Source: Allodiplogaster sudhausi
Lineage: Eukaryota; Nematoda; Chromadorea; Rhabditida; Diplogasteridae
Length of the DNA stretch: 64,000 bases
NCBI GenBank assembly: GCA_945643635.1
Contig: CALZFC010000095.1
Coordinates: forward strand, 854,501-918,500
Direction of reading: 5' to 3'
The notes beneath the pieces were generated by a model, which was not told the origin of the DNA, ran no database searches, and saw nothing but the letters and a program-made list of their open reading frames with translations. Made by a program: the position numbers and the translations under genes. Position 1 is the stretch's first letter. Every line of letters starts with the position of its first letter. Positions 46,204 through 57,679 of this stretch are shown here, piece by piece.

Positions 46204-47174
46204 CCGCGCGATTAATCTTACCTTGTGTCAATGTCATGTCGTCGCCATACAGTCACGACCGTTTTTGGTCGTGACTATGTCACTGACACTGGTCGTGACC
46301 AGTGTTTTTGCAATATCTGGAGAGCTGGTGCCTAGCTCCTTGTTATCGCAAATTGCAAAATCAAACTAAACTATTATAATTTAATGAATATCCGTCATTG
46401 AGTTATAATAATACAGCAACAAGCTTGTGGGTGAATGCGAGCCATAGGTGAATGGGTACATATTACTATTTGCCAAATCATCCTGTGCAAACGCTGTTAG
46501 AAATTAAGTGTACTTCCGGTAGCCCATTCTGTCGAAATGATGAATTCGGTCACGACCCATGGTCATATCCATGAGCGTGTCGCTCTGCGTCTCTCACAAA
46601 TATGTTCTATCACGTTTTGGTCATGACCATGGGTGGCTTCCGAGTGGACGTGACTACCAAGTTATTGCTCTGCGGTCATGACCGTGTCAATGACACAAGT
46701 TGGTTTGGTCGCAACCAGAGGTGTCAACGGCCCGGCGCGGCCCGATGGGCCGGCCCGTGGGCCCGTTTGGGCCCGATTATTTGAGAAATTGGTGGATGGG
46801 TCAACTGATTTGAAATTTTTTCACGATTCTTCTTCAAATGTTTCGCTGATCTTTCTTCAGATGATTTTCTTCAAACAAATATCATTAAAAAACATCACCG
46901 TTTAAAATTTTTTATAAGAACTCGCTTGAAGAAAATCGTTTGTAGAAAAATTATGAAAATCGGGCCGCGCCGGGCAGGGCCCAAAATTCTAAGGCCCGGA
47001 AAAGTACGGGCCGGCCCAAAAATTTTAGGCCCGTTGACATCTCTGGTCGCAACCCTTGTGTATTAAGATAGGCTGTTTTGTTTTCTGTCATTGACCGGTG
47101 TCAATGACATGCAAAGTGGTCATGACTGTTTGTCGACGACATGCCATTGACACAACGTAAGATTAATCACGCGG
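46204..47174. mobile_element. Inverted-repeat insertion with CCGCG ends, host of a nested element
   Basis: Termini are CCGCGCGATTAATCTTAC on the left and, reverse-complemented, CCGCGTGATTAATCTTAC on the right. The inverted repeat continues about 60 bp (TTGTGTCAATG, CATGTCGTCG). A 3-bp duplication CAG flanks it (46201-46203 and 47175-47177). Copy 5 of the tandem unit has the uninterrupted sequence AAGTAATCAGATCC, an empty site. The interior has many GGTCATGACC-type palindromes. No transposase is seen. A 3-bp duplication fits PIF/Harbinger or CACTA types. Confidence 0.85.
46716..47045. mobile_element. GC-rich hAT-like non-autonomous element, copy 3 (nested)
   Basis: A 330-bp element with termini CAGAGGTGTCAACGG on the left and, reverse-complemented, CAGAGATGTCAACGG on the right. 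A perfect 8-bp duplication GTCGCAAC flanks it (46708-46715 and 47046-47053). The outer thirds are GGGCCCG-rich and the centre is AT-rich, as in copy 2. It is inserted inside the 971-bp element, so it is younger. Confidence 0.9.
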
Positions 47175-47839
47175 CAGATCCAATTAACACATTTGGCTTC
47201 GTGAACACCAAATCCTTTTGGTTCTTCTTGTGAATCTTTTGTTACGTGATTGCCCAACGACGGCCAAAGTGTTCTTGACGGCCATCTCGAGAATGGAGCC
47301 GTCTTCTTGTTGAAGATCTTGTATCTAGAAGACCTTGCTTTCGATGCTTTTCTCATCTTCAACTGCGAATGTCGTCAACATCAGGATGAATTCCTGTTTA
47401 GGCTATAGGTGAAGTCTCCATGCCGGCCTACCGAAATGAAACTGCCTTGACCTTCTTACTCAAAGAATGCTCGCTCTTTCTTCGTTTTCCTTTCTGTTTC
47501 GAAGTTGATCAAAGCGATTGGCCAGAGCGAGGGCATCTTATCCATTATAATAATTCTATCGTCGTTCTTCAGTTGAGAAAATATGAGCGATTGCTAATGA
47601 ACATTCGTCAAGAACTGAGCATGGAGGAAGTTAATTCTCTCAATTCTCTCATAGATGGGCATGTGAATCAGTTGGAAGGAATACAGAAAAGGAAAAGTGG
47701 TGAGTCATTAGCTTGAGGAGCATTGAAAGAGGTAAGGAATAGTCGTTTGTTATTTCTTTTTCGATTTTTCTTTTTTTTGCGTTAGCTTTTGTCAATCGAA
47801 CAAATTACTTAAATAAACGTCGCCATTTTGTTCTATCAG

Positions 47840-48276
47840 GTTCGAATGCTACTGCGACGGTCGGTTGAAGAATGGTTGCAACGACAATAATGTGAAAACG
47901 GTGATCTTTTGTTGCGTAGAACGGAAACTTATCAGCAGATTGTGCCTACATATGTACATACATTATATTAATGTCTAGCCTAAATTTGCAAAATATTTAG
48001 GACCGGCTTCTGACGGAGGCACTGGCAGAGTATCAGCAGAAGAACCCCACAACGACGCCCGATCCGAATGTCGACTTTTTGTTTGTTTATTCTACAACAA
48101 ATCACTGATCAAAATTACTTGTTTATCTCAATTAGAGAAACCATCTTCTGTTTCGACGATGACTTGTTCAGCCGACTTCCGGCTCTTATAACGCGTTCTT
48201 CCTCGGTAGCCCTGCCCGAATGGTTCTCCTTCTGGTTGGCTCCGCCTTCTCTCTTCCATTCTCACCTATGGCATAG
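47840..48276 (+). pseudogene. ET-module-like copy 6, 5'-truncated
   Basis: Only the last three family exons exist: 47840-47900 (FECYCDGRLKNGC), 48001-48069 (DRLLTEALAEYQQK then TTTPDPN) and 48172-48276 (SGSYNAFFLGSPARMVLLLV). They are in phase and without stops. The signal-peptide exon and first half of the Cys module are missing upstream, where the Pao relic directly abuts. An orphan 3' remnant. Confidence 0.75.
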
Positions 48277-48898
48277 GCGCTACGAAAAGATCGATAAATC
48301 TTTTCTGTTTTCTCCTGTGGCGCAGTTAATGAGAGGAAGAGAGAGGACCAGAAGAGACCTACAACTGCTGGCAATTATATCAAGGGGATTGGGGGTCTAT
48401 GACTTTTGGAGAGAAGAAGGACAGGACCGGGTCAGCCGATATACCTGATGGTGAGTGTTCAAGCCAGGATTGAAAACGCTAGCTGGAGTTGGCGCATTGC
48501 GCCGGAATCGTTCTCACACCGGTTTGCTGTTAGACTTTTTATTCAAAGTCACTATTTTCTACATCCAATCAATATAAAGAAAGGATGACAAGAAAAGAAG
48601 AGTAAAAGTGAGAAAGAGTGAGAGCGATGGACTTGGAGGAAGGAAGGAAGTAGAAGAAAATGACGAAGAAAGTATATAATATGTATGTACAGGGAGAGAA
48701 ATAGAGAGAGAGAGAAAGCGAGAGATATGGGCAGAGAGAGCAAGGAAATAGTTTTGAAAGCCATGGCCGAATCTGTTCTGCGCTGGATCGGCCTTGTTAT
48801 TAGAGCAATTGATATGCGTATACATATGTACATCGGCATTAACATTTGAATTTTTTTAAATTAACTAAACATAGATTAATTAATTATTCCACGTTTAA

Positions 48899-49114
48899 TT
48901 AATCATTTATACATAGAATAATCCCCCCGCGCAACATCCGTTCGACTCTCATCATCGACGCTGGAGAAACGGTGGGCTCGCCAGGATAAAAAGGTCGATA
49001 TCTCCGGCCACTTCGCCAGATTCCGGCAGGCGAGGAATCGTCGACATCCCTCCCATTATTTAATCCGTCGACCATCCATTCAATATGCCTTGAACCGATC
49101 GCTTGAAGACTTAT
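48899..49114 (-). CDS. Possible 3' exon of an unrecognised gene
   Basis: The minus strand opens after TAATGCAG at about 49115 and reads about 70 codons to a stop at 48899. Composition is balanced (IEWMVDGLNNGRDVDDSSP, RRYRPFYPGEPTVSPASM). No upstream exon or family was recognised; it may also be a retroelement piece. Confidence 0.3.
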   Translation of the reverse strand: MSLQAIGSRHIEWMVDGLNNGRDVDDSSPAGIWRSGRRYRPFYPGEPTVSPASMMRVERMLRGGIILCIND

Positions 49115-49119
49115 CTGCA

Positions 49120-49922
49120 TTATAATGAAATTTCGGGATGAAAATAATTTCCTAGAATTAATATAATTTCGTTTTCATAAAATCTACAATTATATTAAGT
49201 CATCCACACTTTAAACAATATGTGAATAAAAAACTTTTGCATACAGAATATGAATAATTTTGTTGCACATGAATAAACAACAAATTACCATTCAGAATGT
49301 GCAACTAAAAGATTAAAAAGGACACTGTTTGCACTTTTAGTTCTGCTATTTCAATATTCACTTGCAGAGAATATTGCATTTTCGAAAGTTCTTCGTAATT
49401 TAGTTTTTCTTTAATCAATTTTTTCACGCATCAATTTTCAAAGGAGATTCATTGCTTCCACATGTAATCTCATCGTCGGAGAGTTAAAAATACGTCCAAT
49501 CAATTGAGCACACAAATATAAAAAGGAATTGAAGACATAAATTTGTCAGGTAATCAATTGTATTTATTTCTTTGTTAGATGAACGAATAAAACAAGAGAG
49601 AGGCTAACATTTAATTTGAAATTATCACGCAATAAATGAAAAAGAAGAAAATAATGAAATACGACCGAATTTTATGAGAATGACAAGTGGGAATGCTGGC
49701 AATTTTTGTTCGTGAAATTTGCAATTCGGTTACTTTTCTACATGGCATCTCGAAAGATTAATATACATTTGCAAAATAAAGAGTTTCTTACGTAGTTTCA
49801 GGAAAAGTGCTGATATAATGCAAATTATGACTCCATTTTGTCGTTTGCAAAGTTACGAAACATTCAACTATCCTTGTTGCGATCCTCATTATAATAAAAC
49901 TCTAAAAGTTCATTTTCAACCG
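49120..49922. other. Intergenic before the multi-module gene
   Basis: AT-rich with no exon recognised. The last ~70 bp align with the promoter-proximal segment before ET-like gene 2. Confidence 0.45.
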
Positions 49923-49930
49923 AATAAAAG
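49923..49930 (+). promoter_or_regulatory. TATA-like box of the multi-module ET-like gene
   Basis: AATAAAAG followed by CGGCTGATTTGTCTGTTTTC, 192 bp before the ATG at 50115, matching the box of ET-like gene 2. Confidence 0.5.
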
Positions 49931-50114
49931 CGGCTGATTTGTCTGTTTTCTCATCATTCGCCTTTCTGCTCACTGGAACGCTTCCTCCTGAGGTCTCTTC
50001 TCCCTTTGAACCTGCTTGGTCCCTTTCTTCCTTTTTTTAACCCGCATCGGCCTAGAGTAAACTTTCACTCCCTTTCTCATTTTAATGTTAACTCTTCCAG
50101 AGAAATCTGCCTGA

Positions 50115-53100
50115 ATGCGTCTCATCTTCCCTCTTCTGCTCCTCTTTCTTCCTCTCCTTCGGGCGGTTTGTCGAAGAAAAGACAATTGCAAGCGAAAAGC
50201 ATCGCTCAAAATTTTTTTTACTGTACTTTGTAAAAAAAACAGCAAAATAAAAATTACGTTATTACTGAAAACATATGGAATTCAACTTCAGGGAGAGCCC
50301 GGCCGATGCCACATCATGACCGGGAGCTCTACTCGCGCCGAGAAATGTGAATATGACAGTCATTTCTGCCTCATTGAGTTCATTCTCGACGTGGACCTGT
50401 TATATAATACAAGCATATATCACCCGCATGTTTGGCTAGGCTGCGAGATTGTTCACGAACGTATTGTTGACGGATGCAGAAAGGGAGAACGACACTTAGA
50501 GTTAATTTTTGGAATTTGATTTATATATTTACTTGTATGTGTGAAATTAAGGCTGCCATTTTGTTCTTTCAGGTACTTCTGCTACTGCGACAATCGCGTG
50601 GTTTATGAATGCACCAGCAATGGCACCATAAACGTGATCTTTGATTAGTGATCTTTGATAAGTGATCTTTGATTAGTGATCTTTGATTAGTGATCTTTGA
50701 TAAGTGATCTTTGATAAGTGATCTTTGATTAGTGATCTTTGATTAGTGATCTTTGATTAGTGATCTTTGATTAGTGATCTTTGATAAGTGATCTTTGGTA
50801 AGTGATCTTTGATTAGTGATCTTTGATAAGTGATCTTTGACTAGTGATCTTTGATTAGTGATCTTTGATTAGTGATCTTTGATTAGTGATCTTTGATTGG
50901 TGATCTTTGATAAGTGATCTTTGATAAGTGATCTTTGATTGGTGATCTTTGATTGGTGATCTTTGATTGGTGATCTTTGATTGGTGATCTTTGATTAGTG
51001 ATCTTTGATTAGTGATCTTTGATTGGTGATCTTTGATAAGTGATCATTGATAAATGATCTTTGATTAGTGATCTTTGATAAGTGATCTTTGATTAGTGAT
51101 CTTTGATTACTGATCTTTGATTAGTGATCTTTGATTAGTGATCTTTGATTAGCGATCTTTGATTAGTGATCTTTGATGTGATCTTTGATAAGTGATCTTT
51201 TATTGCGGATAGAGGAAGTATATGTAAATGCAAAAACAATGTATTAATTTCCAACCTTAATCTGCCATATGTTCAGAGGCGGCTTCAGGCGGAGGCAGTG
51301 GCGATGTACCTGAACGAGAACCCAACGACTCTTCCGCCCACAACGACGGCCGATCCGAATGTCCTTTAATCTAAAAGTCTCATGTATTTAACTAATCCAA
51401 AAATACATTAAATTGTGTTAAACATTTCTTCTGTTTCCAGCACCGCTGCCTGAAGGACGGCGCTCCTCCCGTGGCCTGCAATGGTTCCTCCTTCTGCCAC
51501 TCCAAGATCTCCTACGACCCGGCCAACCTCCAGCCTGCTGACCGAATTGGCCTCGGCTGTGTGGAGGAGCTTCCCGATGAGAAACTCAACGACCATTGCC
51601 GCAAAGTGCGTATTTAAATAATAAAAAATTCTGAAATAAATATTTAATTCTATATCTTAATTAAAACTTATTGCAGCATTTACTAAATTAATTTCAGGTT
51701 GAGCCTTTCAACATCTCGGCCCCGATCTTCGAGTGTTTCTGCCCGAGCGAAGTCGGCCGCGCCTGCAACTCACTGGATGAGGTAGATAAAATCTTCTTTG
51801 ACAAGATTTTTTTTTAATATGACAAATTAACAGAAAACAAATCAATATAAAAAAGATAAATTAATATAAAAAAAGAGAAAAGAATTTTCTTGTTTTTTTT
51901 TCAATTCTAAGCGTAAGGAGAAGTGGGAGAAAGAGTGCGGGAAGATGCTGTTGGAGGTCAAGGAAGAAGTTATCAAGGAAGAGGCGGTTGAGATATACAA
52001 GAAGTCACAAATTACAACGCCGGACCCAAACGTCAGGATATTATTTTTGAATAAATAATTAGTTCATAATTTTTCGCCATTGTTAAGAATGGCTAGAACG
52101 AATTATTTGTAACCGCAAAATTACCGATCAAAAATTACAATAAGCGCTACTAAATTTTTAAAAAAGGAACTGAATTTCCTCGGTTCCAGCACCACTGCCT
52201 CAGCAGCTCCTCTACCATTGTCTGCTCCGCTTCCTCCTTCTGCTACTCCAAGATCTTCTTCGATCCGGGCAGCCACTACCAGAACAATCATACTGGATTT
52301 GGCTGTGTGGACAAGCTGCCTGAGGAGAGTCTCAATGACACATGTCGCAAGGTTTGGCTAATTAGGTTTTATTTTAAATACGTACTTTAAAAAGTGTCAA
52401 TTAAACAGCTGGAGCCTTTCATCCTCTCCAAACCGGTATTCGAGTGCTTCTGCCCAAGCGAGATTGGCCATGCGTGTAACTATTTGGATGAGGTCTACTT
52501 ATGTTTTTATATATTTATTTATAATATTAAATGAAAGGACGCTAGATATCCATGATTTAATCCACGGGCATTTCTAGGATCTCCTGGATATTCATGCGAT
52601 TTAATTAAATAACTTAACGATACTCTTCAAAGGAAGTGTGATGTGTTTATTTCTGTTATTAAATTATTTGAGTCAATCAATACGAAGCGGAAGGACAACT
52701 GGTATCGCACAAGCCGCCAGCTACTGACGGAAGTTGAGGAGGCTCAAACTACAACGGCCGACCCCAATGTCAGAGTGTTTATTTGATTAAAAAGTATAAT
52801 AATTAAATTATTTAAAAAAATTTTCATGATATAAAATTAAATAAACGTGCAGAAATAGAAATAATTGAATTCTATCTCGGGTTTAGCACTACTGTCTCAG
52901 CGGTTCCTCTCCTATTGTCTGTCCCGCTGCCTTCTTTTGCCAGTCCAAGATCTTCATCGATCCGACCAGCCGCTACCAGGACAATCACACGGATGTCGCA
53001 AGGTTGTGTTTATTGTTGTATATATTATATTTTTTATTAAATAAAAATTCTATTCCAATGAATTTATAAATGTATCTTCAGGTGGAACCTTTCACCCTCT

Positions 53101-53898
53101 CCAGACCGGTGTTCGAGTGCTTCTGCCCCATCCAGATGGGATTCTCTTGCAACAACTTGAATGAGGTCTGAAGAGACTAAACAAGAAACACGATAGTGGT
53201 TTCTCTGGCAGAAGTGTACTGTACTGTTCGTTTGCAGCCAATCAATATCCAGCGAAAAGACAATTGGTATCGCATTAGCCTCAAGTTGCTAACGGAAGTG
53301 GAAAACTACTCCCGCTCCGCCCACAACCACAGCCGATCCGAAAGTCGGCTTTGAGCATTTAAAAATAAAAATTATTATTGTCAAAATCCGAATAATTATT
53401 ATTTTAAAGAATTTTAATTTCTTTTAATTCAAGCACCGTTGCCTGAATGGCTCCGCTCCTCCCGTGGCCTGCAATGGCTCCTCCTTCTGCCACTCCAAGA
53501 TCTCCTACAACCCGGCCAACCTCCAGTCTACAAAGCGAAACGACCTTGGCTGTGTGGAGAAACTCCCCGACGAGACTCTCAACGACCATTGCCGCAAAGT
53601 GTTTAAATATTAATTTACTAAAATAAATATTATTTACAAAATTATTAATAAGTTATTATAATATTTACAATTGCAGGTTGAGCCTTTCAACATCTCGGCC
53701 CCGATCTTCGAGTGTTTCTGCCCGAGCGAAGTCGGCCGCGCCTGCAACGCACTGGAGGAGGTTGATACAAACTTCTTAGACAAATCAAACTTATTTTTTT
53801 TAAGTTTCTTCTTTTAGGCGATGAATTCGAAGCGAAAGGCGAATTGGGAGAGCGAGGGCGGCAAGATGTTGTTCGAAGGAGGAAGAGAGTTCTATTAG
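50115..53898 (+). CDS. Secreted multi-module ET-like protein, fourth module damaged
   Basis: Sixteen exons: 50115-50165 (signal MRLIFPLLLLFLPLLRA), 50292-50500, 50573-50633, 51277-51360, 51441-51605, 51698-51781, 51912-52031, 52190-52351, 52409-52492, 52673-52768, 52887-53002, 53082-53165, 53238-53343, 53434-53598, 53677-53760 and 53818-53898. They encode five Cys modules, each split between two exons and followed by a linker exon (R-K-D-N-W type or Thr-rich, ending in DPN). Modules 2, 3 and 5 are complete (HRCL/HHCL start; ECFCPSE; CN). Module 4 lacks 46 bases of exon 11, losing one or two Cys and shifting frame, and exon 13 has one extra base. Read straight, a TGA occurs near 53159. No TM or GPI-like tail follows module 5. 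Exons 11-13 total 306 bases, so skipping them keeps frame. Confidence 0.7.
50634..51200. repeat. 14-bp minisatellite seeded by a 5' splice site
   Basis: About 40 tandem copies of GTGATCTTTGATTA (variants TAA, TGG). The first copy is the donor GTGATC of the intron after the exon ending at 50633. The last runs into TGATCTTTTATTGCGGATAG, the sequence that follows the donor in ET-like gene 3. The array is thus an in-place expansion of the intron start. Confidence 0.92.
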
Positions 53899-53919
53899 CG
53901 CATGTGGATAATCGCGGCG

Positions 53920-54238
53920 AAAATCACGCTTCATTGTGGTGAATGATATTTGGTCGACTACCACTGAGCAAGCAATCGCTGAGCACTTGCTCAGCTTCTG
54001 ACAGCAAAGGTGTGTGGGCTTGCAGTGTGAAAGTTAGCGCAGCACTATGGTGCCCAAGGAAGGAGGGTTCTTTTTATTAATCAGGGGGTTCATCAATTCA
54101 CTTAAAAAGAAAAACAAGGGAACACAACGGACCACAGTTCACATCTTATAATCATCCGTAATCGAGAGAGAGTGAGAGACAGCGAGAGAAAGAGTGTGTG
54201 AGAGAGAGTGAGACAGAGAGGAAGAGAGCGAGAGCGAG

Positions 54239-54280
<42 letters not shown>

Positions 54281-56200
54281 CTGGACAACGAGTTCAAGTT
54301 AGGAGATAATCTAAGGTAAGCATGAGTGTCCGCTGTGCGGGTGAGCGCCTTGCTGCAGATGGAGTGACGGCGGAAATCACGCGCCATGGTTCTCTGAGCA
54401 TGTGTTCAGCCTTTGACAGAGCAAAGCGTGGACCTGTAGTGTCTAGGTTAGCGCCCTACAGTGATGCCCAAGTGACGAGGGTTCGGGGTCAGCTCGTGTA
54501 ATTCGCTTTTGCGTGAAAGATTGCATAGTATTTCAGTTAGAACTGTCTTTGCACACTCATGCCGTGCTCTTTAATTTCTCCGCCCGCTTCCCCTGCTTAT
54601 CAGCGACTCTTCCAAGGCCAACCTCTTTCCTATTCGTCATTCTTCCAACTACATGTTCACTTGTTCTCGGCTCGTCCTCTATTAATCTAGAAGCTTTATA
54701 AATTCACTTAAGAAGCAAAAACAACAATACTATGGACTACATTTCTCATCATACAGTCATCCGTCATGGACAGCGAGCAAGAGATAGAGAGAGAGGGAGA
54801 GAGAGAGAGAGAGGAGAGAGAGAAAGAGAGAGAGGGAGAGAGAGAGAGTGGAGAGAGAGAGCGGAGAGAGAGAGAGAGAGAGGGAGCTAGGCTGGTATGG
54901 AGAGCTAGGGTGGGAGAGAGAGATGGGGAGAGGAAGGGGAGGATGACTCTTGCCGAGCTGCCTGTGCCGTCTGGTCAGCGACTTCGGAAGCGAGCCAGCC
55001 TGACATTCAAGGAATAAGTTATATGCACACACAATCAGGTATTTCAGAATTAACCTAATAATGCTAGAGTAGAAACTCGAGCCAAACTTGGAGCATTTTG
55101 TAATTTGGATTGAAACCCTTATAATAAGTACATATTTTTGACTATCGGGCAAACAAATCTTACTGGGCAACTTATTTGACAAAAAATTGGCTCGAATTTC
55201 TACCAATCAAAAAGTTAGGCTAATTCTGAAACACAGAGCAACCAAAGAATGTTTTGGTCGCATTTCCGTAAAAGTAACATAAACTCGTATGTACTCTAAT
55301 ATAATCTTGAAGAGAAAAAAAAAGTAAAATCAGGCGAAGGAAAACGGTTGCGAAGAGTTATGATAAAGGAAGATTTTTTAAATACAACATGTGAAGACTA
55401 ACGGTAGTTTGAGAGGCGGTCAGCTGTTCAGATTCCTTAGCTGGGGCCGACTACGACTTCCTTCCCAAGACTGAAGCCGACACTTCAAAAAATCAATCAG
55501 AGAACTCACTTAAGAAGAAATTATTGTAATTGAAATGAATGATTCATAGCAAATAAGTGATAATTTGTCTAGTATTCTGCCCTTATGTAGTTTCAAATAA
55601 AAGTAAATAAACGTATGTTCCGTTTCAAATACAGTAATCAAGCACACAGTACAGTAAACCTTCGGAAGTGAATGTTTAATATCTTCAATGAGTATATTTT
55701 AAGGATCAGTTTAAGTTAAAACCTAAGGACTTACAAGTAATTTACCAGTCATTTCCAGAGTGTTGGGAGCGAAGGAGAGAGAGGCAAGCAGATTGGGAGA
55801 GAGAGAGATGGGCAGAGGTAGGGAAGGAGACTGGCCGCGTCCTTCACATTTCTGGCTGGGCCGACTACGACCTCTTTGTAATCGGCAAGCTGGAGGTGAT
55901 CCTTCAAAAAGAACAATCTAAGAAATAATTCAAGAAATTAATTAGTGGTATTCAAGTGACACATCCAAAAAGAATAAGTTGCAATCGGGTTAGCATTCTA
56001 CCTTTCTTATTTAGCTTCAAATAAATGCAAATAAACTATATACCGCTTGAACACTACCGTAATGCAATATACCATACTATACAGCGTACAGTAATCCGAC
56101 AAGAAAATGAATGATCAGCACTTTCGGAGCGTTTGATTTAAGGAAATTTTTAATATAAAAAGTGACGACTGACAAGAAGTTTGTCGGGGCAAACAGTTCG
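53920..56200. repeat. Degenerate tandem duplications downstream of the multi-module gene
   Basis: Two related units start near 53940 and 54370 (shared CTGACAGCAAAG-like text, GTTAGCGC, ATGCCCAAG and AATTCACTTAA, each followed by a GA tract at 54160-54280 or 54780-54900). A second pair is near 55430-55660 and 55840-56100 (shared GGGCCGACTACGAC, CTTCAAAAA, TTCAAATAAA and ACAGTAATC). No coding exon was confirmed; the units may be decayed gene copies. Confidence 0.55.
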
Positions 56201-56279
56201 GCCACGAGCGTTCAGGTTCACTTTTCTCGGCGGCATTCGAGGCCGGGCCTAGCCATCCATCATTCTCGCAGCAGCTGAA

Positions 56280-57340
56280 CACGGTAAAAGTAATTCGAAA
56301 TCATTCATGAGTGGGCTAACATCTTTTAACCATGATGCTATATCCTCAATTCAACATTGTAGCGGTGAAACCAATGCTGAACAAGGTCTGGTTCCAGCCC
56401 GGGGGGCACAGACATAAAAATGTCTTTTTCGATTAAAAAAAACGCACATTTAATGGAGAAGTGTCCTTTTTTCATGGCAAAAAATCTCTCTCAGGGGTCA
56501 AGCGATTCTGAGCAGGCTGGGGGGGGGGTCAACACGGCGCATTCACCTACCTTGTTCAACACTGTGCGAAACAAATCTATTCAAACAGCAACACATTTTT
56601 AAGAAAGCACAAAGGTTATTTACTTCAATTCCCTCAGTCAGCATAGGTGCAGCAAAAAAAAATTACCATGGGAAACAATTGGAGTTTAAAAGGAAAAACG
56701 TCAACAAGAAATGAAATGAAACGCAGCAAACCGTGAGCAGCGCGAATCCTCCGGGAAGTTGCGCCGTGCTTCCCAAGCATACGAAGCGAAGAGGGAGAGG
56801 CAGAGGCTTCGATGCAGATGCTTGAAGGCTCAATAGAATGGTAATAAAATACACTTCACATACTTGAAGGATCTCAAGCATGGTTGTTGCGACAAGTCAT
56901 AAAAAACAAATCGACAAGTTCAGAACTCCCCGGAGATGTTTCCAAACATTCCGGGTGGTACTGGCTGTTATATCATGTAATCATCCTAACTAGTTAGAAG
57001 AAACCCGAAAAACAACGACGGAACTAGCAAAACACAAGCAATCATTTCGAAAATGCTGCTTGGCTTTATAATTCCGAAGTGTCGTTTATTTGGTGTATTT
57101 CGTTGTTTAAGTGTGTAGTGTAAACTCAAATGCCACTTTCTACTGCATTTACCACATGATTTATTTTATGAAATAAAGTTGAAATTTACAGTTTAAGACC
57201 TTGTGTGCTGTGTGTGGAAGAGAATGGGGATTCGAAAAAGGTATAGATCTCTTTATTTGGTGGCCTGTACGCCGAGATATTTCTTGCGTACCATTTGGAA
57301 CATTGCGCGCCCTGCGGTACAAATCGGAAACTTTGGCGGT
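56280..57340. other. Unassigned region
   Basis: No supported gene. A minus-strand open frame at 56663-56881 has a hydrophobic start but no splice context. A G run at about 56520 and C-rich/GC motifs are isolated. Confidence 0.35.
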
Positions 57341-57344
57341 ACAT

Positions 57345-57346
57345 CA

Positions 57347-57416
<70 letters not shown>
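57345..57416. repeat. (TA)n microsatellite
   Basis: About 36 uninterrupted AT dinucleotides. ORFs of Tyr/Ile repeats over it are artefacts. Confidence 0.95.
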
Positions 57417-57420
<4 letters not shown>

Positions 57421-57679
57421 CTACATATATAACACTTTTGATTACACTCTATTTTTTTATTTTTTATACACATAACAAAGCAAACTTGTAAGAAGTTGGC
57501 AGACATGACAAAGAAACGTACAAATTTCATCGCTACTTTACCTCTATCGCCCTCTTTATATTTTTCTCTCACCATTTCTCACCCTCTCCATTTTTCACTA
57601 TTTTTCTTTCTCCCCCTCCCTCTTTCCCTATCTATTTCTCTGCCTCTCCCTCTTTTTCTCACTCTCTCTCTCCCTTCAG

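Larger units (their letters stand above)
46040..47760 (-). mobile_element. BEL/Pao-like relic, antisense, copy 6 (interrupted)
   Basis: Co-linear with copy 5 (shared TTCGGGTCTCTGACTTTATC and TGACTTCCTG-like pieces and the GAGCGATTGCTAATGAAC block) but split by an insertion at 46204-47174. The remaining protease and 'DYFW' regions are recognisable by alignment to copy 5, not by open frame. Confidence 0.6.

Noticed and set aside
46575..46605. tRNA-like anticodon arm sharing TGCGTCTCTCACA with the tRNA-Glu at 39475
   Set aside because: No acceptor stem, D arm or T arm surrounds it; a 13-base coincidence or a tiny fragment inside a transposon.
57186..57575. Tyr/Ile-repeat ORFs
   Set aside because: Translation of the (TA)n microsatellite.
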